Below, one piece after another: positions 42,665 to 51,400 of a DNA stretch of 64,000 nt (its first letter is position 1; each line of letters opens with the position of its first letter). Made by a program: the position numbers and the translations under genes. This DNA comes from Caldisericia bacterium. GTDB lineage: Bacteria > Caldisericota > Caldisericia > JAAYUI01. The notes beneath the pieces are model-generated. The model ran no database searches. It saw only the letters and a program-made list of their open reading frames with translations, and had not been told where the DNA came from. The stretch lies in contig JAGOOO010000004.1 of NCBI GenBank assembly GCA_017992475.1, forward strand, positions 48,965 to 112,964, given 5' to 3'.

Positions 42665-43260
42665 TGGCATACATCCTAGGAATAACAGGCGGAATGTCGT
42701 CTGGAAAAACAACCGCTTCAAAGTGCCTTCAGGGAGAGAGGACCTACGTTATTGATGTCGATGAACTGGCGCGCCCACTCCATCAGCCTGGCTGTGAGGT
42801 GTACAACCAGATCGTTGAGAAATTTGGAAAATCAGTTTGTAATCTTGACGGCTCGATCAACAACAAGCGTCTGGCAAGAGTGGCTTTTGCAACAATAACC
42901 AGAACAAAAATGCTCAACGAGATTTTCAAAGAACCACTGACAAACGCAATCAAACTTGAGATAATGCAGGGAAGGGCCCAAAGGGCGTCATTGATAATAA
43001 TCGTGGCGGCAATCCTCTTTGAGCAGGAATGGGACAAACTATGTCATGGGGTGCTCAATATCTCAGCGCCAGAATCATTAAGGCTTGAAAGGGCCATGAG
43101 AAGAGGGATGACCGAGAGAGACGCCCAGAGACGAATGGCAGCACAGCTCACAGAAAAAGACCGCATGGCGCTGGCGCAGTGGACCGTCTACACCCAACCG
43201 ACGAAAGAAGAGCTCTGCAAAAAAATAAATAAGTTGGCGGAAGAAAACAAGTGGCTTTGA
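42664..43260 (+). CDS. coaE: Dephospho-CoA kinase
   Basis: 198 residues from the ATG at 42664, overlapping the polA stop. P-loop GITGGMSSGKTT, VIDVDELARPLHQPG, and EQEWDKLCHGVLNI, then RGMTERDAQRRMAAQ. Last step of coenzyme A synthesis, ATP-dependent. The polA-coaE pairing is a common bacterial neighbourhood. Confidence 0.92.
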   Translation: MAYILGITGGMSSGKTTASKCLQGERTYVIDVDELARPLHQPGCEVYNQIVEKFGKSVCNLDGSINNKRLARVAFATITRTKMLNEIFKEPLTNAIKLEIMQGRAQRASLIIIVAAILFEQEWDKLCHGVLNISAPESLRLERAMRRGMTERDAQRRMAAQLTEKDRMALAQWTVYTQPTKEELCKKINKLAEENKWL

Positions 43261-43997
43261 GTCTTTCGTTTTCCCAGATATCAACTTACCTGGAGTGCCC
43301 CTACAGGTATTATCTGAGCTACATTATAAAACTACCCGGCCTACCAAAACCATACTTTTCTTTCGGATCTTCAATCCACTCGGCGCTTGAAAAGCTCCAT
43401 AAACCAAGGCTGATTCCTGAAAAATCTTCACTTTCCCAACTTGTCGCATGGTATGAAGAATCATGGATATCGGATGGCTATGCCGACATCGAGACTGAAG
43501 CCAAGGCAAAAGAAGAAGGCAAAGGACTGCTTGTTTCATATTTTGAAAAGTATGGCCAATCCATTGTGCCTGCTGTTGATGTAGAAAAAAGATTCAAGCT
43601 GGTGATGGATGAAATCACCATAAACGGAGTAATAGACCGCATTGACAGGGGAGAGGACGACAAACTAAGGATCATCGACTATAAGACAGGCAACTACATT
43701 CCAATCGAGCTTGGGCCTGCAGAGAAACTGCAATTGACCATCTACACAATGGCGGTTGGTAGTATATATCAGAACAGAGTCGAGAAAGCAACGTATCTCT
43801 ATCTGAAATCATCAGTTGAGATGTCATTTGTTCCATCTGATGACGACCTAGCCTCGGCCATTAATACAATTGAAACGGTTGCCGGCCAGATAAAAGAGGG
43901 CGTTTTCCCAAGGTGTAAAAATAAATTCTGCCCATGGTGTGATTATTACCAGTCATGCAATAAAACCAGCGTGATACATGTCAAGGAAGGTTTCTGA
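43251..43997 (+). CDS. PD-(D/E)XK nuclease with AddB/Cas4-type Fe-S motif
   Basis: 248 residues from a GTG at 43251, overlapping coaE by 10 nt. RecB-like nuclease core: His in SSIHSALEKL, GVIDRID (Asp129), IIDYKTG (Asp143, Lys145) and the QLxxYTMAV motif. Four cysteines at Cys16 and Cys227, Cys230, Cys236 (CPWCDYYQSC) match an iron-sulphur cluster clamp. Stand-alone members are often assigned to DNA repair or Cas4-like roles. No CRISPR array or helicase is nearby. Confidence 0.88.
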   Translation: MALSLSFSQISTYLECPYRYYLSYIIKLPGLPKPYFSFGSSIHSALEKLHKPRLIPEKSSLSQLVAWYEESWISDGYADIETEAKAKEEGKGLLVSYFEKYGQSIVPAVDVEKRFKLVMDEITINGVIDRIDRGEDDKLRIIDYKTGNYIPIELGPAEKLQLTIYTMAVGSIYQNRVEKATYLYLKSSVEMSFVPSDDDLASAINTIETVAGQIKEGVFPRCKNKFCPWCDYYQSCNKTSVIHVKEGF

Positions 43998-43998
43998 T

Positions 43999-45663
43999 AT
44001 GAAAAAGCATTTGTCCTGTCTGCTTCTTTCCATGATCTTTGCCTCCTCGTTGTTTGTTCTTCAGGCATGCGGCAGTCCAAAAGGTGGTTTTGTAGACCTG
44101 AAGATTGACGATCCAGCTGCGCTTGTCTCGATTGATGATGCCAAAGAAATACCATATAAAGAGCTTTCCCTGCCAATCGACCTTGAACCTGTGCTCCATA
44201 AATTCACTGTGAAATACAGCAAAACTGGAGACGTGGTCACAAAATTCATAAACGTGTCATACAAGGAAACCTCGGTCTTGGAGTTCAAACAGGGTGAACC
44301 AGTCGAAATAACAGTGAATTGCCCTCTGCCATGCAAAGTAAGGATAGACGGGCAGGAAGCTGGTGACACAAGGCAATCAAATAAATTCAACACGATGGCA
44401 GGAAAAAGGCTTGTCGAAATCGAAATACTCGGTTTTGGGATCAAGATGTCGAAAGAGATCGAGGCATCTACGAGTGCCACTGTAGATTTTACACCTGGCG
44501 TTGATAAAAACACCGGCGCCATCTATGTCCAGTCAAAAGACAAAAACTCTAAATTTGACATCTCCCCAAACCATCCGGCCATTTCAAATGAAGGTTCAAT
44601 GTTTATACAAAAACTCCCTGAAGGAGCTTACAAAATAACGGAAAAATCAACACCAGGCGTCGAGCACTGGGTCAACGTCAAAAAAGGCTCGATTTCAAAG
44701 ATCATTTTTGATAAGAGTCTGCCTCCAAGCAATGCCCTCCATGAATTGAAAGTTCCTGCCAGATCAAGGCTGGAACTGTTCACCAATTGGGAGGACCAGG
44801 GGGCAACGGTATCGGAAATCACAGAAAAATTTGATGACAACGCCCTGCATGCCGCAACCCCGTTCCTTCCTTTCGGAATGTCGCGCTTTGAAGGCATTTC
44901 ATACATAAAAGCAACCCAGGGTGAGAGGTTTGGTTTTGCAACCATTTATGGAAGGTTCCCAAAAACAATCGAAATCAAGCTGGAGGGTAAAAACCGTCAA
45001 TCTCTGATATCGCGTCCTTCGCTTGCCTCCCTGCAAGAATTTTCCCTTTCGTCACCTGACGGGGCATACTATTATGATGAGAGCGCGATTGTCACTGCTG
45101 GTGGATTTTATTACGGCATATCAGACTACACCCCATGCGACTGGGACATGAAAAACGAAAGGGTCCTTGTAACAAGAATCAACAGGGAATGCAACCAGAT
45201 TGAAATCAGGGAGGCCCCCCTCAAATCATCAGCTCCATGGTTTTTCCCAACCTATCTGCCCAAAAAACCACTACCCAAAAATCCGCAGTTTGAGTTTGTC
45301 TATGCATTTTGGCTCGACAAGGACAACATTCTCGGGGTCTACGGCAACAATGAGTCGATCCATATCTGGAAAACTGGAAGGGACAATATGGACACTCCGA
45401 CAGTTTTAAGTATTCCGGCTGCATCATGCAGTCTGATCGGAAAAAAATATCTGGCTGTCAGAAAAAACCCGTCCAAAGATTCGCCCTATTGCCTGGTAGA
45501 CATAACCACAAAAAAGATCAGCAAAGACCTCTCAAAACCAGTTTTGACAAAAGATGGTTTTTTTGCCACCACACTCTCTAAAAATGGCGTATGTGCCGGC
45601 ACCCTTATGAAATGGTCAGGAAACTCGTTTGAGCCGATCTTTGCCGGCCTATTTCTTCCCTAG
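43999..45663 (+). CDS. Lipoprotein, 554 residues, PEGA-like N-terminus plus probable beta-propeller
   Basis: ATG at 43999 with GAAGG upstream; signal peptide and lipobox VLQACGSP. Residues 30-230 repeat short PEGA-like units (ALVSIDDAKEIPYKE; VEITVNCPLPCKVRIDGQEAG; LPEGAYKITEKSTPGVEHWVNVKKG). The rest resembles a beta-propeller with FYYGISDYTPCDWD and FVYAFWLDKDNILGVYGNN strands. It ends on TAG at 45661-45663, and the convergent gene's stop shares the CTAG. Function unknown. Confidence 0.7.
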   Translation: MKKHLSCLLLSMIFASSLFVLQACGSPKGGFVDLKIDDPAALVSIDDAKEIPYKELSLPIDLEPVLHKFTVKYSKTGDVVTKFINVSYKETSVLEFKQGEPVEITVNCPLPCKVRIDGQEAGDTRQSNKFNTMAGKRLVEIEILGFGIKMSKEIEASTSATVDFTPGVDKNTGAIYVQSKDKNSKFDISPNHPAISNEGSMFIQKLPEGAYKITEKSTPGVEHWVNVKKGSISKIIFDKSLPPSNALHELKVPARSRLELFTNWEDQGATVSEITEKFDDNALHAATPFLPFGMSRFEGISYIKATQGERFGFATIYGRFPKTIEIKLEGKNRQSLISRPSLASLQEFSLSSPDGAYYYDESAIVTAGGFYYGISDYTPCDWDMKNERVLVTRINRECNQIEIREAPLKSSAPWFFPTYLPKKPLPKNPQFEFVYAFWLDKDNILGVYGNNESIHIWKTGRDNMDTPTVLSIPAASCSLIGKKYLAVRKNPSKDSPYCLVDITTKKISKDLSKPVLTKDGFFATTLSKNGVCAGTLMKWSGNSFEPIFAGLFLP

Positions 45664-46277
45664 CCAAGAACAACATTGTAGAGAGCAAGATAAATTAGGA
45701 TGTTGGCGAAGAGAAGCACTATTATCGAGGCCACAAGATAAATAAAATAAGCAGACACAATGTATCCCCAAGATGCTTTTGTGGTCAATTTTAGTGTAAA
45801 AAACTGAGCCACTAGCGAAAGAGGGATGCTTAAAACCAGCCATATTTTGGTTGCATCAGGAATAAATCCTGAGTATTGGGTAAACTCCGGTCCAACAAAA
45901 TAGAGGGTCGTAAAACCACCAACAATAAGGACCCTTGATACAAGCACAATAATTGCATAAACTCCCATGGCCATAAACACTGGGTAAGCAATGGAACCTT
46001 CAATGTCATCTCCAGCTACCACCCTCACCACGCCATGCATTATTAATACCTGCAGACAAAAGGTAAATGCAAACTCATAAAAATGGGCCAGCACAGGATT
46101 GTTGTAAACATTGGCGCCAGACCACATCACAAGACACCCTGTTATAAAGGTTATTCCTCCCCAGACCCATTCAAAAATACCCTCAACCATCATAAATCTC
46201 TGCTTGAGGCCTCTTATTTTACCAAAAACACCGTTTACAAGACGTTCAAACCAAGAAAGAAGCACTCCTTCGGCCAC
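45660..46277 (-). CDS. Membrane protein, 205 residues, possibly YIP1-type
   Basis: Starts at GTG 46277 (AGGAGG before it; the nearby ATG is in another frame). Five TM segments with a conserved-looking amphipathic N-terminus (WFERLVNGVFGKIRGLKQRFMM) and long loops. The pattern is reminiscent of Yip1-domain proteins, but no diagnostic motif is certain. Convergent, with overlapping stops, with the lipoprotein gene. Confidence 0.55.
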   Translation of the reverse strand: MAEGVLLSWFERLVNGVFGKIRGLKQRFMMVEGIFEWVWGGITFITGCLVMWSGANVYNNPVLAHFYEFAFTFCLQVLIMHGVVRVVAGDDIEGSIAYPVFMAMGVYAIIVLVSRVLIVGGFTTLYFVGPEFTQYSGFIPDATKIWLVLSIPLSLVAQFFTLKLTTKASWGYIVSAYFIYLVASIIVLLFANILIYLALYNVVLG

Positions 46278-46340
46278 ATTCCCCTCCTAGAAGCAATCGT
46301 ATATGTTTTATATTTTTTGACACCCAGACTCGCGATTGGT

Positions 46341-46832
46341 TTATCTGGAAATGAGCTGGGCCTGTTCGGCAATGAAATTGCCACTCCAGAAATTATGTCT
46401 CGCTGTAATTTTGATGATTGAGCCAGGAATGAAATCAAGTTTAGACAAGACCTGCTCGTTAAAATAACACAGAGTGGGCCCATTAGGAGATGACAGGAGT
46501 AGCTGCTTTGAATCCCTGTCACCCTTCAAAACCTCGGCAACCCAGCCTGCCTGCGGGAGTTCAGCAAATGGTGTTGGCATCGTCACAACATAAATCTTGC
46601 CATCATAATCGGCCCTGCAAGATATTTCGGCACCCAGGTAGATTCCGGAAGCATCATCAGTCTGTCTGAGGTTGGCATCAAAAACCATGTCACCAGTATC
46701 AATGGTCACCGGGCCAAAAATACCTGCAATTTTCGTTACAGTGCCGTAAACGACAGGGCCCTGGCCTGCATGTGCTGGAAAAAACGAAATTAGAAATGTC
46801 AAAATAACCACTGGAAACAGAATTTTTTTCAT
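46341..46832 (-). CDS. Exported protein, 163 residues, unknown
   Basis: AAGGAGG before ATG, clear signal peptide (MKKILFPVVILTFLISFFPAHA). The rest is an OB-like/beta-barrel-looking sequence (VVYGTVTKIAGIFGPVTIDTGDMVFDANL; GSIIKITARHNFWSGNFIAEQAQ). Not recognised. Lies 11 nt after the chrA gene on the same strand, so probably co-transcribed. Confidence 0.65.
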   Translation of the reverse strand: MKKILFPVVILTFLISFFPAHAGQGPVVYGTVTKIAGIFGPVTIDTGDMVFDANLRQTDDASGIYLGAEISCRADYDGKIYVVTMPTPFAELPQAGWVAEVLKGDRDSKQLLLSSPNGPTLCYFNEQVLSKLDFIPGSIIKITARHNFWSGNFIAEQAQLISR

Positions 46833-46843
46833 TTTTTGCCTCC

Positions 46844-47371
46844 TTAGGACAGAAAGATCGCTCCTATTATAGCACCGCCCACAACAACCAGGAACGGGTT
46901 TACCTTGAAATAGAGGGCAGCAAACGAAACTGCTGCAATAGTTATAAGAATCCAGTCGGCCTTCACGAAAACACCTTTGCCAAGGCTGTAGCCAGCATAA
47001 GCAATCATTGCAACAGCCACTGGGCCAAGTGCTTTTATGGTGCCTTTTACATGACTGTTATCTCCATATTTCAAAAGGAAATAGAAAAGCAACATCGGGA
47101 AAAGCGCTGATGGTATGACTATTCCCAGCACGGCGGCTATGGCGCCCGGGATGCCTGCAACTTTCTGGCCGATGAGAGCGGAACCAGAAACAGCAATTGG
47201 TCCAGGGGTAAAACCCGACACATAAACAATTTGCCTGAATTGGTCGCCATCAAGCCAGTGGTTGACATTTACAACTTCGTGTTCGATGAGTGTTAGTATG
47301 GCCCAGCCTCCCCCGAAAGCCAGAGAGCCAATCTTGAAAAATGAGACAAAAATCTGAACAAGTGTGGCCAT
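46844..47371 (-). CDS. chrA: Chromate transporter, single-domain ChrA
   Basis: 175 residues, the short-chain ChrA type that usually works as a pair; only one is present here. Conserved FGGGWAILTLIEHEVV and VSGFTPGPIAVSGSALIGQKVAGIPGA. ATG at 47371 chosen because a promoter -10 lies 6 nt before it (another ATG at 47377 would sit in the -10/start gap). Six TM segments. Confidence 0.85.
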   Translation of the reverse strand: MATLVQIFVSFFKIGSLAFGGGWAILTLIEHEVVNVNHWLDGDQFRQIVYVSGFTPGPIAVSGSALIGQKVAGIPGAIAAVLGIVIPSALFPMLLFYFLLKYGDNSHVKGTIKALGPVAVAMIAYAGYSLGKGVFVKADWILITIAAVSFAALYFKVNPFLVVVGGAIIGAIFLS

Positions 47372-47377
47372 GCACAA

Positions 47378-47406
47378 ATCTTATGCAAATGTCCATTATT
47401 TGACAA
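47378..47406 (-). promoter_or_regulatory. Leaderless-type promoter of chrA
   Basis: Minus-strand TTGTCA (47401-47406), 17-bp spacer, TAAGAT (47378-47383), then 6 nt to ATG at 47371. Confidence 0.6.
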
Positions 47407-47414
47407 GGTAAAGC

Positions 47415-47442
47415 TTGACCTTGGCAAAACACCAAATAGAAT
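47415..47442 (+). promoter_or_regulatory. Leaderless-type promoter of the HD-domain gene
   Basis: TTGACC (47415-47420), 16-bp spacer, TAGAAT (47437-47442), then 7 nt to ATG at 47450. Forms a divergent pair with the chrA promoter. Confidence 0.7.
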
Positions 47443-47449
47443 TTGCCCA

Positions 47450-48787
47450 ATGGACAATTTTGGGATAAGGGAACTGGAAGACGACGGGATAACAATCAGG
47501 ATACCAACTTTTGACAATGTCCCGATAACTGGGTCTGTCCAGAAACTCATGGACACACCACAATTCCAGAGACTAAGAAAAATAAGGCAGCTTTCTCTTG
47601 CACACCTGGTATACCCCGGGGCAAACCATACAAGGTTCGAGCATAGCCTTGGCGTATACAGCCTCATGAGGGCCTATGTTTCGCACCTGCTGAATACCGG
47701 CTTGACGGATTTTGCATCAAAAGAGGATGTACTGTCGCTGCTTGCAGCATCACTCCTCCACGACATCGGGCATTATCCATTTGGCCACATAGTTGAAGGG
47801 ATGGCCACAGGGCTCGAATTTCACGAAACAAGGGGCCAGCAGATCTGCCAAAACCTGACAATGGTAAATCTGCTCTCAGACATGGGTGCAAATCCTGAAT
47901 TGACAGGCAGACTGATCTCTGGCGATGATGCGGGACTCCCAGACAACAGGAAAAAAACTTTCAGACTACTGCGCGATTTCCTGGACTGCGCAATAGATGC
48001 CGACAAAATGGATTACCTTGAAAGAGACTCGGTCCACTGTGGCGTGCCTTATGGCAGGTCATACGACAAGGAAAGGCTCATCAATTCACTGATAATCTCG
48101 CAAGATGGCAGGCTGGCGCTAACAGAAAAAGGCAAGGCAAGCGCCGAGTACGTTATCTTCTCAAGGTATGTGATGCTGACCGAAGTCTACTGGCATCACA
48201 CTGTCAGATCAGCCTCCGTGATGCTCATAAGGGCATTCCAGGAAGCACAGGGCTCCAGCCATTGGGGTGATTACCTGCACAAACTGCTCGAGAATTTTGG
48301 TGATGAAGACGCGCTTGAAGCGCTCTCGGCACTGGTCAGGGACGATCCCGATCTCTCGGTCCTTGCCAGTGGCCTCAGAATAAGACAGTTATACAAGAGG
48401 ATAAGGACGTACAGCCCGCTCGATCCTGATTCTCAAAAGGTCTTTGGCACACTCAAGGGCCTTGAAGGGCCAGCAGATGGCAGGGCATTGTCAATTTATG
48501 TGGAGAAAGAACTTGGCCTCCCAAGAGCAAGGGTGCTGGTTGACATAGTTCCTGCAAAATCGCTTGCAGGCGACATGATGGTTTATTACCCAAAACGCGG
48601 CCAGTACAGAAAACTCTCAAGCGTTTCTCCGATAGCATCTTCGCTACATGAGGCCTGGGGTTCCCTGACCGGCATCATCAGGGTATATGCCCACCCAAGC
48701 TACGCCGAGAAGCTCGCCTCAATGGGAAACGAACTTGACATGATAATAGAAAAAGCTGGTTCTGATTTAAGGACAAAACCAAAATGA
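47450..48787 (+). CDS. HD-domain phosphohydrolase
   Basis: 445 residues. HTRFEHSLGVYSLM (His65), SLLHDIGHYPFGH (His104, Asp105) and DCAIDADKMDYLERDSVHCG carry the HD metal site, as in SAMHD1/dGTPase-like proteins; the arrangement RLRKIRQLSLAHLVYPGANHTRFEH is characteristic of that subfamily. Substrate likely a (d)NTP or nucleotide. No ribosome-binding site; promoter 7 nt upstream. Overlaps cysteine synthase by ATGA. Confidence 0.9.
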   Translation: MDNFGIRELEDDGITIRIPTFDNVPITGSVQKLMDTPQFQRLRKIRQLSLAHLVYPGANHTRFEHSLGVYSLMRAYVSHLLNTGLTDFASKEDVLSLLAASLLHDIGHYPFGHIVEGMATGLEFHETRGQQICQNLTMVNLLSDMGANPELTGRLISGDDAGLPDNRKKTFRLLRDFLDCAIDADKMDYLERDSVHCGVPYGRSYDKERLINSLIISQDGRLALTEKGKASAEYVIFSRYVMLTEVYWHHTVRSASVMLIRAFQEAQGSSHWGDYLHKLLENFGDEDALEALSALVRDDPDLSVLASGLRIRQLYKRIRTYSPLDPDSQKVFGTLKGLEGPADGRALSIYVEKELGLPRARVLVDIVPAKSLAGDMMVYYPKRGQYRKLSSVSPIASSLHEAWGSLTGIIRVYAHPSYAEKLASMGNELDMIIEKAGSDLRTKPK

Positions 48788-49695
48788 ACATCCTGGACAC
48801 GGTAGGAAATACACCCCTTGTCGATCTAACAAATTCTTTCTGCAAAAATCACGGCGTTTGCATAATGGGCAAGCTGGAGGGCGCAAATCCGGGTGGCTCG
48901 GTAAAAGACAGGCCGGCCCTCAAAATGATAAAAACGGCAGAACAATCTGGCGAACTGAAACCTGGAAAAACCATACTGGAGCCAACATCAGGAAGCACCG
49001 GTATAGCGCTGGCCATGATAGGTGCTGCAAAAGGCTATCCCGTTAAACTGGTCATGCCGGAATGCGTTAGTCTGGAGAGAAGACTCACCCTTCAGGCGTA
49101 CGGCGCAGAAGTCATCCTGACCGGGGCCTGCGAAGGAACCGACGGGGCGATAAAACTGGCCAGAAAGATGGTTGAAGAAAGGCCGGATGTGTACTACATG
49201 CCAGACCAGTTCTCAAATCCAAACAATCCCCTGGCGCACTACGAAACCACTGGCCCGGAAATAATGCGCCAGACAGATGGCAAGATAGATGTATTTGTTG
49301 CCGGGCTTGGGACAACCGGAACACTCATGGGGACCGGAAAATATCTCAGGGAGAAAAAATCTGGCGTAAAAATCGTTGCCGTGGAGCCAACCATTGGCCA
49401 CAAGATACAGGGCCTCAAAAACATGGCAGAGTCCATGGTGCCGCAAATCTATGACAAAAGCTTCCCAGATGAAACAATAATTGTCGGGGATGAAGAGGCT
49501 TTTGAAACAACGAGGCTCCTCGCAGTAAAAGAGGGTATTTTTGTCGGGATGTCCAGCGGTGCAGCGCTCTGGGGCGCCATCCAGGTGGCAAAAATAATGT
49601 CTGGTGGAATGATTGTTGTCATTCTCCCCGACAAGGGCGACAGGTACCTGAGCACAAACCTCTTCAAGTCTGTTTGCGCCAAATGCCCGCCATGA
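48784..49695 (+). CDS. Cysteine synthase (O-acetylserine sulfhydrylase)
   Basis: 303 residues, PLP enzyme. Lys41 in PGGSVKDRPA binds PLP, TSGSTGIALAMIGAAKGY is the substrate loop and GTTGTLMGTGKYL the phosphate-binding loop. Makes cysteine from O-acetylserine and sulphide (CysK/CysM type; the CysM-like NNPLAHYETTGPEI is present, and I cannot decide between them). Coupled to the HD gene by overlapping start and stop. Confidence 0.93.
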   Translation: MNILDTVGNTPLVDLTNSFCKNHGVCIMGKLEGANPGGSVKDRPALKMIKTAEQSGELKPGKTILEPTSGSTGIALAMIGAAKGYPVKLVMPECVSLERRLTLQAYGAEVILTGACEGTDGAIKLARKMVEERPDVYYMPDQFSNPNNPLAHYETTGPEIMRQTDGKIDVFVAGLGTTGTLMGTGKYLREKKSGVKIVAVEPTIGHKIQGLKNMAESMVPQIYDKSFPDETIIVGDEEAFETTRLLAVKEGIFVGMSSGAALWGAIQVAKIMSGGMIVVILPDKGDRYLSTNLFKSVCAKCPP

Positions 49696-49714
49696 TGCAA
49701 ATCTTCAAAATCAA

Positions 49715-49741
49715 TTGACAAAATTGTAATTTTATTATCAT
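49715..49741 (+). promoter_or_regulatory. Possible promoter of the lipoprotein array
   Basis: TTGACA (49715-49720), 15-bp spacer, TATCAT (49736-49741), about 125 nt before the ATG at 49866. The -35 is perfect; the spacer is short. Confidence 0.35.
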
Positions 49742-49854
49742 TGGTACAGATAGAATCTTTGAGTGGCTGTAACTGGTTTCATGGCAATTGTTATCCGCCT
49801 GCGGGGTATGGCTGGGGTGATGGAACAATTTATAGTGGTGATTTTTGCCCTTGA
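49741..49854 (+). CDS. Possible Cys/Gly-rich peptide ORF (37 codons) before array copy 1
   Basis: In-frame from a TTG at 49741 to a TGA at 49852-49854 there is a protein-like segment with three Cys and many Gly, Tyr and Trp (GCNWFHGNCYPPAGYGW, then DFCP at the end). No ribosome-binding site or ATG was seen. It could also be a degenerate end of a longer gene or a coincidence of the region's composition. The same TGA position ends the leader ORFs before copies 2-4. Confidence 0.25.
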   Translation: MVQIESLSGCNWFHGNCYPPAGYGWGDGTIYSGDFCP

Positions 49855-49865
49855 GGAGGCAACAG

Positions 49866-51272
49866 ATGAAAATAAGAAGCATTGTAACATTGATTGTAAT
49901 ATTTGCCTTTTTACTCTCTGGTTGTGGCCAGGTGACTCCACCAGGTAAGGGTGGGGATGGCTCAGACAGTGGAAAACAAGCAGAGAATACTGAAAAGAGG
50001 ATCTACTGGTTTGATGACAACACAAGAACAGAGACCAAAATGGGGATTGTGTATAGTGTAAATCTTGGCTACAAAGACAAGCGACAGGAACTTGAAATAC
50101 CAAAACCAGAACCGCAATCTGATTATGCTGTGAAGTCTAATTTGGATTTTGGTGTTGGCTCGTTGTCAGTGATCTCCATCTCCAAAAACAAGAAATTTAT
50201 TCTCACTTCAGCTGAAATCATTAAAAATTTTGACGTCGAAAACGGTGAAACTTATCTTGTTGATGGCAAAAAAGCCACACGCATTGTAGTAACTGAATAT
50301 TTCATTTACGAGCCCTCAACAAAGGAGTTCCACTACATAGGTGCTTCATGCAGATACGAATTTAGCTCCTTCCCACCACAAACCATCAAAGAAGTCGGCC
50401 ACAAATACTACCCTGCTGGCTGGATGGATGATGAGCTCTTGCTTGTAGAAACCACCAAGGATGAAAAGATGTACACAGAGGGGCAGGATGCTGCAGTCAA
50501 GATCGAAGAGGTCCTGTCAATTGAAGTCCCCTACGCCACCGCAAAGGCAGTGTCATTCTCCCTAAAAGACTTCACGCTTTCCCCAACAGACAAGTTCAAA
50601 CCTCTGAAACCATGGACTTCATATTCTGATACCCAAACAGGGATAGTTGGATACTTTGATCCTTTTTATCCATTCAAAAGGTCCCTTTTTATCAATTATC
50701 CAACATATGGTTCAGCTGTTACCACCCTAACAGACTTCAATGGTGAAAAGACCTATGACCTTTATGAACTGGCAAAAGAGGCCCTCCCTGAAGATTATGT
50801 ATTGGGAGATTCCAGATTCTGTGGTGCAATGATTGACAAGGATGGCAGAAGAATGTGCTACTACTGCATGCAAGGATACCCAAAAGAAATCCTCAAATAC
50901 AAACCCAGTGATCCTGTCTGGAGAGAAAGCTATCCACCCATCCCCAGAAGGGAATATATCATATTTGGGTTTGACTTTGACACAGGCAAGATAGAGAAGT
51001 ACATGACAACAGACCAGATTATCTCTGAGGTGAAAAGACTGTATGGAGAACAACACAAAAATTTAGAAATACTCATAAAAGGTTTTGGAGGTGTTGCAGA
51101 TGGGATAACAAAAGGAACTGGACCATTGATCACCATTGGCTGTGCGATTATTTATAAAGTTAATGACAGCGACAAGATTGTGACCTATGTATATAAATTT
51201 GTTGGTCCCAAACTCAACAAACTAGAAGTAGTAGAAAAAGATTATATGATGTCACCATTTTTCATTAGGTAG
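49866..51272 (+). CDS. Array lipoprotein, copy 1
   Basis: 468 residues from the ATG at 49866 (GAGGAGG 6 nt upstream). Signal peptide and lipobox LLSGCGQ, then a Gly/Asp-rich linker. Shared core: YWFDDN..., YSIYEPSTKEFHYIGAS-type strand, VEVTKDEKMYTEGQDA, VPYATAKAVSFSLKDF, WTSYSDTQTGIVGYFDPFYPF, FCGAMIDKDGRRMCYYCMQGY. Conserved Cys in GASC, FCGAMID and CYYCM, and C-terminal FFIR. No known family; a beta-propeller or similar all-beta fold is likely. First of six tandem genes. Confidence 0.8.
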   Translation: MKIRSIVTLIVIFAFLLSGCGQVTPPGKGGDGSDSGKQAENTEKRIYWFDDNTRTETKMGIVYSVNLGYKDKRQELEIPKPEPQSDYAVKSNLDFGVGSLSVISISKNKKFILTSAEIIKNFDVENGETYLVDGKKATRIVVTEYFIYEPSTKEFHYIGASCRYEFSSFPPQTIKEVGHKYYPAGWMDDELLLVETTKDEKMYTEGQDAAVKIEEVLSIEVPYATAKAVSFSLKDFTLSPTDKFKPLKPWTSYSDTQTGIVGYFDPFYPFKRSLFINYPTYGSAVTTLTDFNGEKTYDLYELAKEALPEDYVLGDSRFCGAMIDKDGRRMCYYCMQGYPKEILKYKPSDPVWRESYPPIPRREYIIFGFDFDTGKIEKYMTTDQIISEVKRLYGEQHKNLEILIKGFGGVADGITKGTGPLITIGCAIIYKVNDSDKIVTYVYKFVGPKLNKLEVVEKDYMMSPFFIR

Positions 51273-51400
51273 CATAAACTTATTTTGAAACCACCGAGGG
51301 AGGCCAAGATGAATCTAGGGTATCATCGGGCAAGCTTTAGGGCCAAACCAGATGGGCAAAAGATACCTTTAAACTGCTTTTGCCCTTGAGGAGGCAACAG
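51273..51400 (+). repeat. Conserved leader before copy 2: 26-codon ORF plus hairpin
   Basis: Contains GGGAGG then an ATG at 51309, a 26-residue frame ending TGA at 51387-51389, where TGA overlaps the main gene's GAGGAGG. GGGCAAAAG (51354-51362) pairs exactly with CTTTTGCCC (51377-51385). The same leader precedes copies 3 and 4. Confidence 0.6.

Noticed and set aside
45660..45663. Two convergent stop codons sharing the four bases CTAG
   Set aside because: Noted as curious, but such tail-to-tail overlaps occur by chance and imply nothing further.
49763..49948. A 61-codon frame overlapping the start of array copy 1
   Set aside because: It runs out of frame into the signal peptide of copy 1, lacks a good ribosome-binding site and has the features of a shadow frame.
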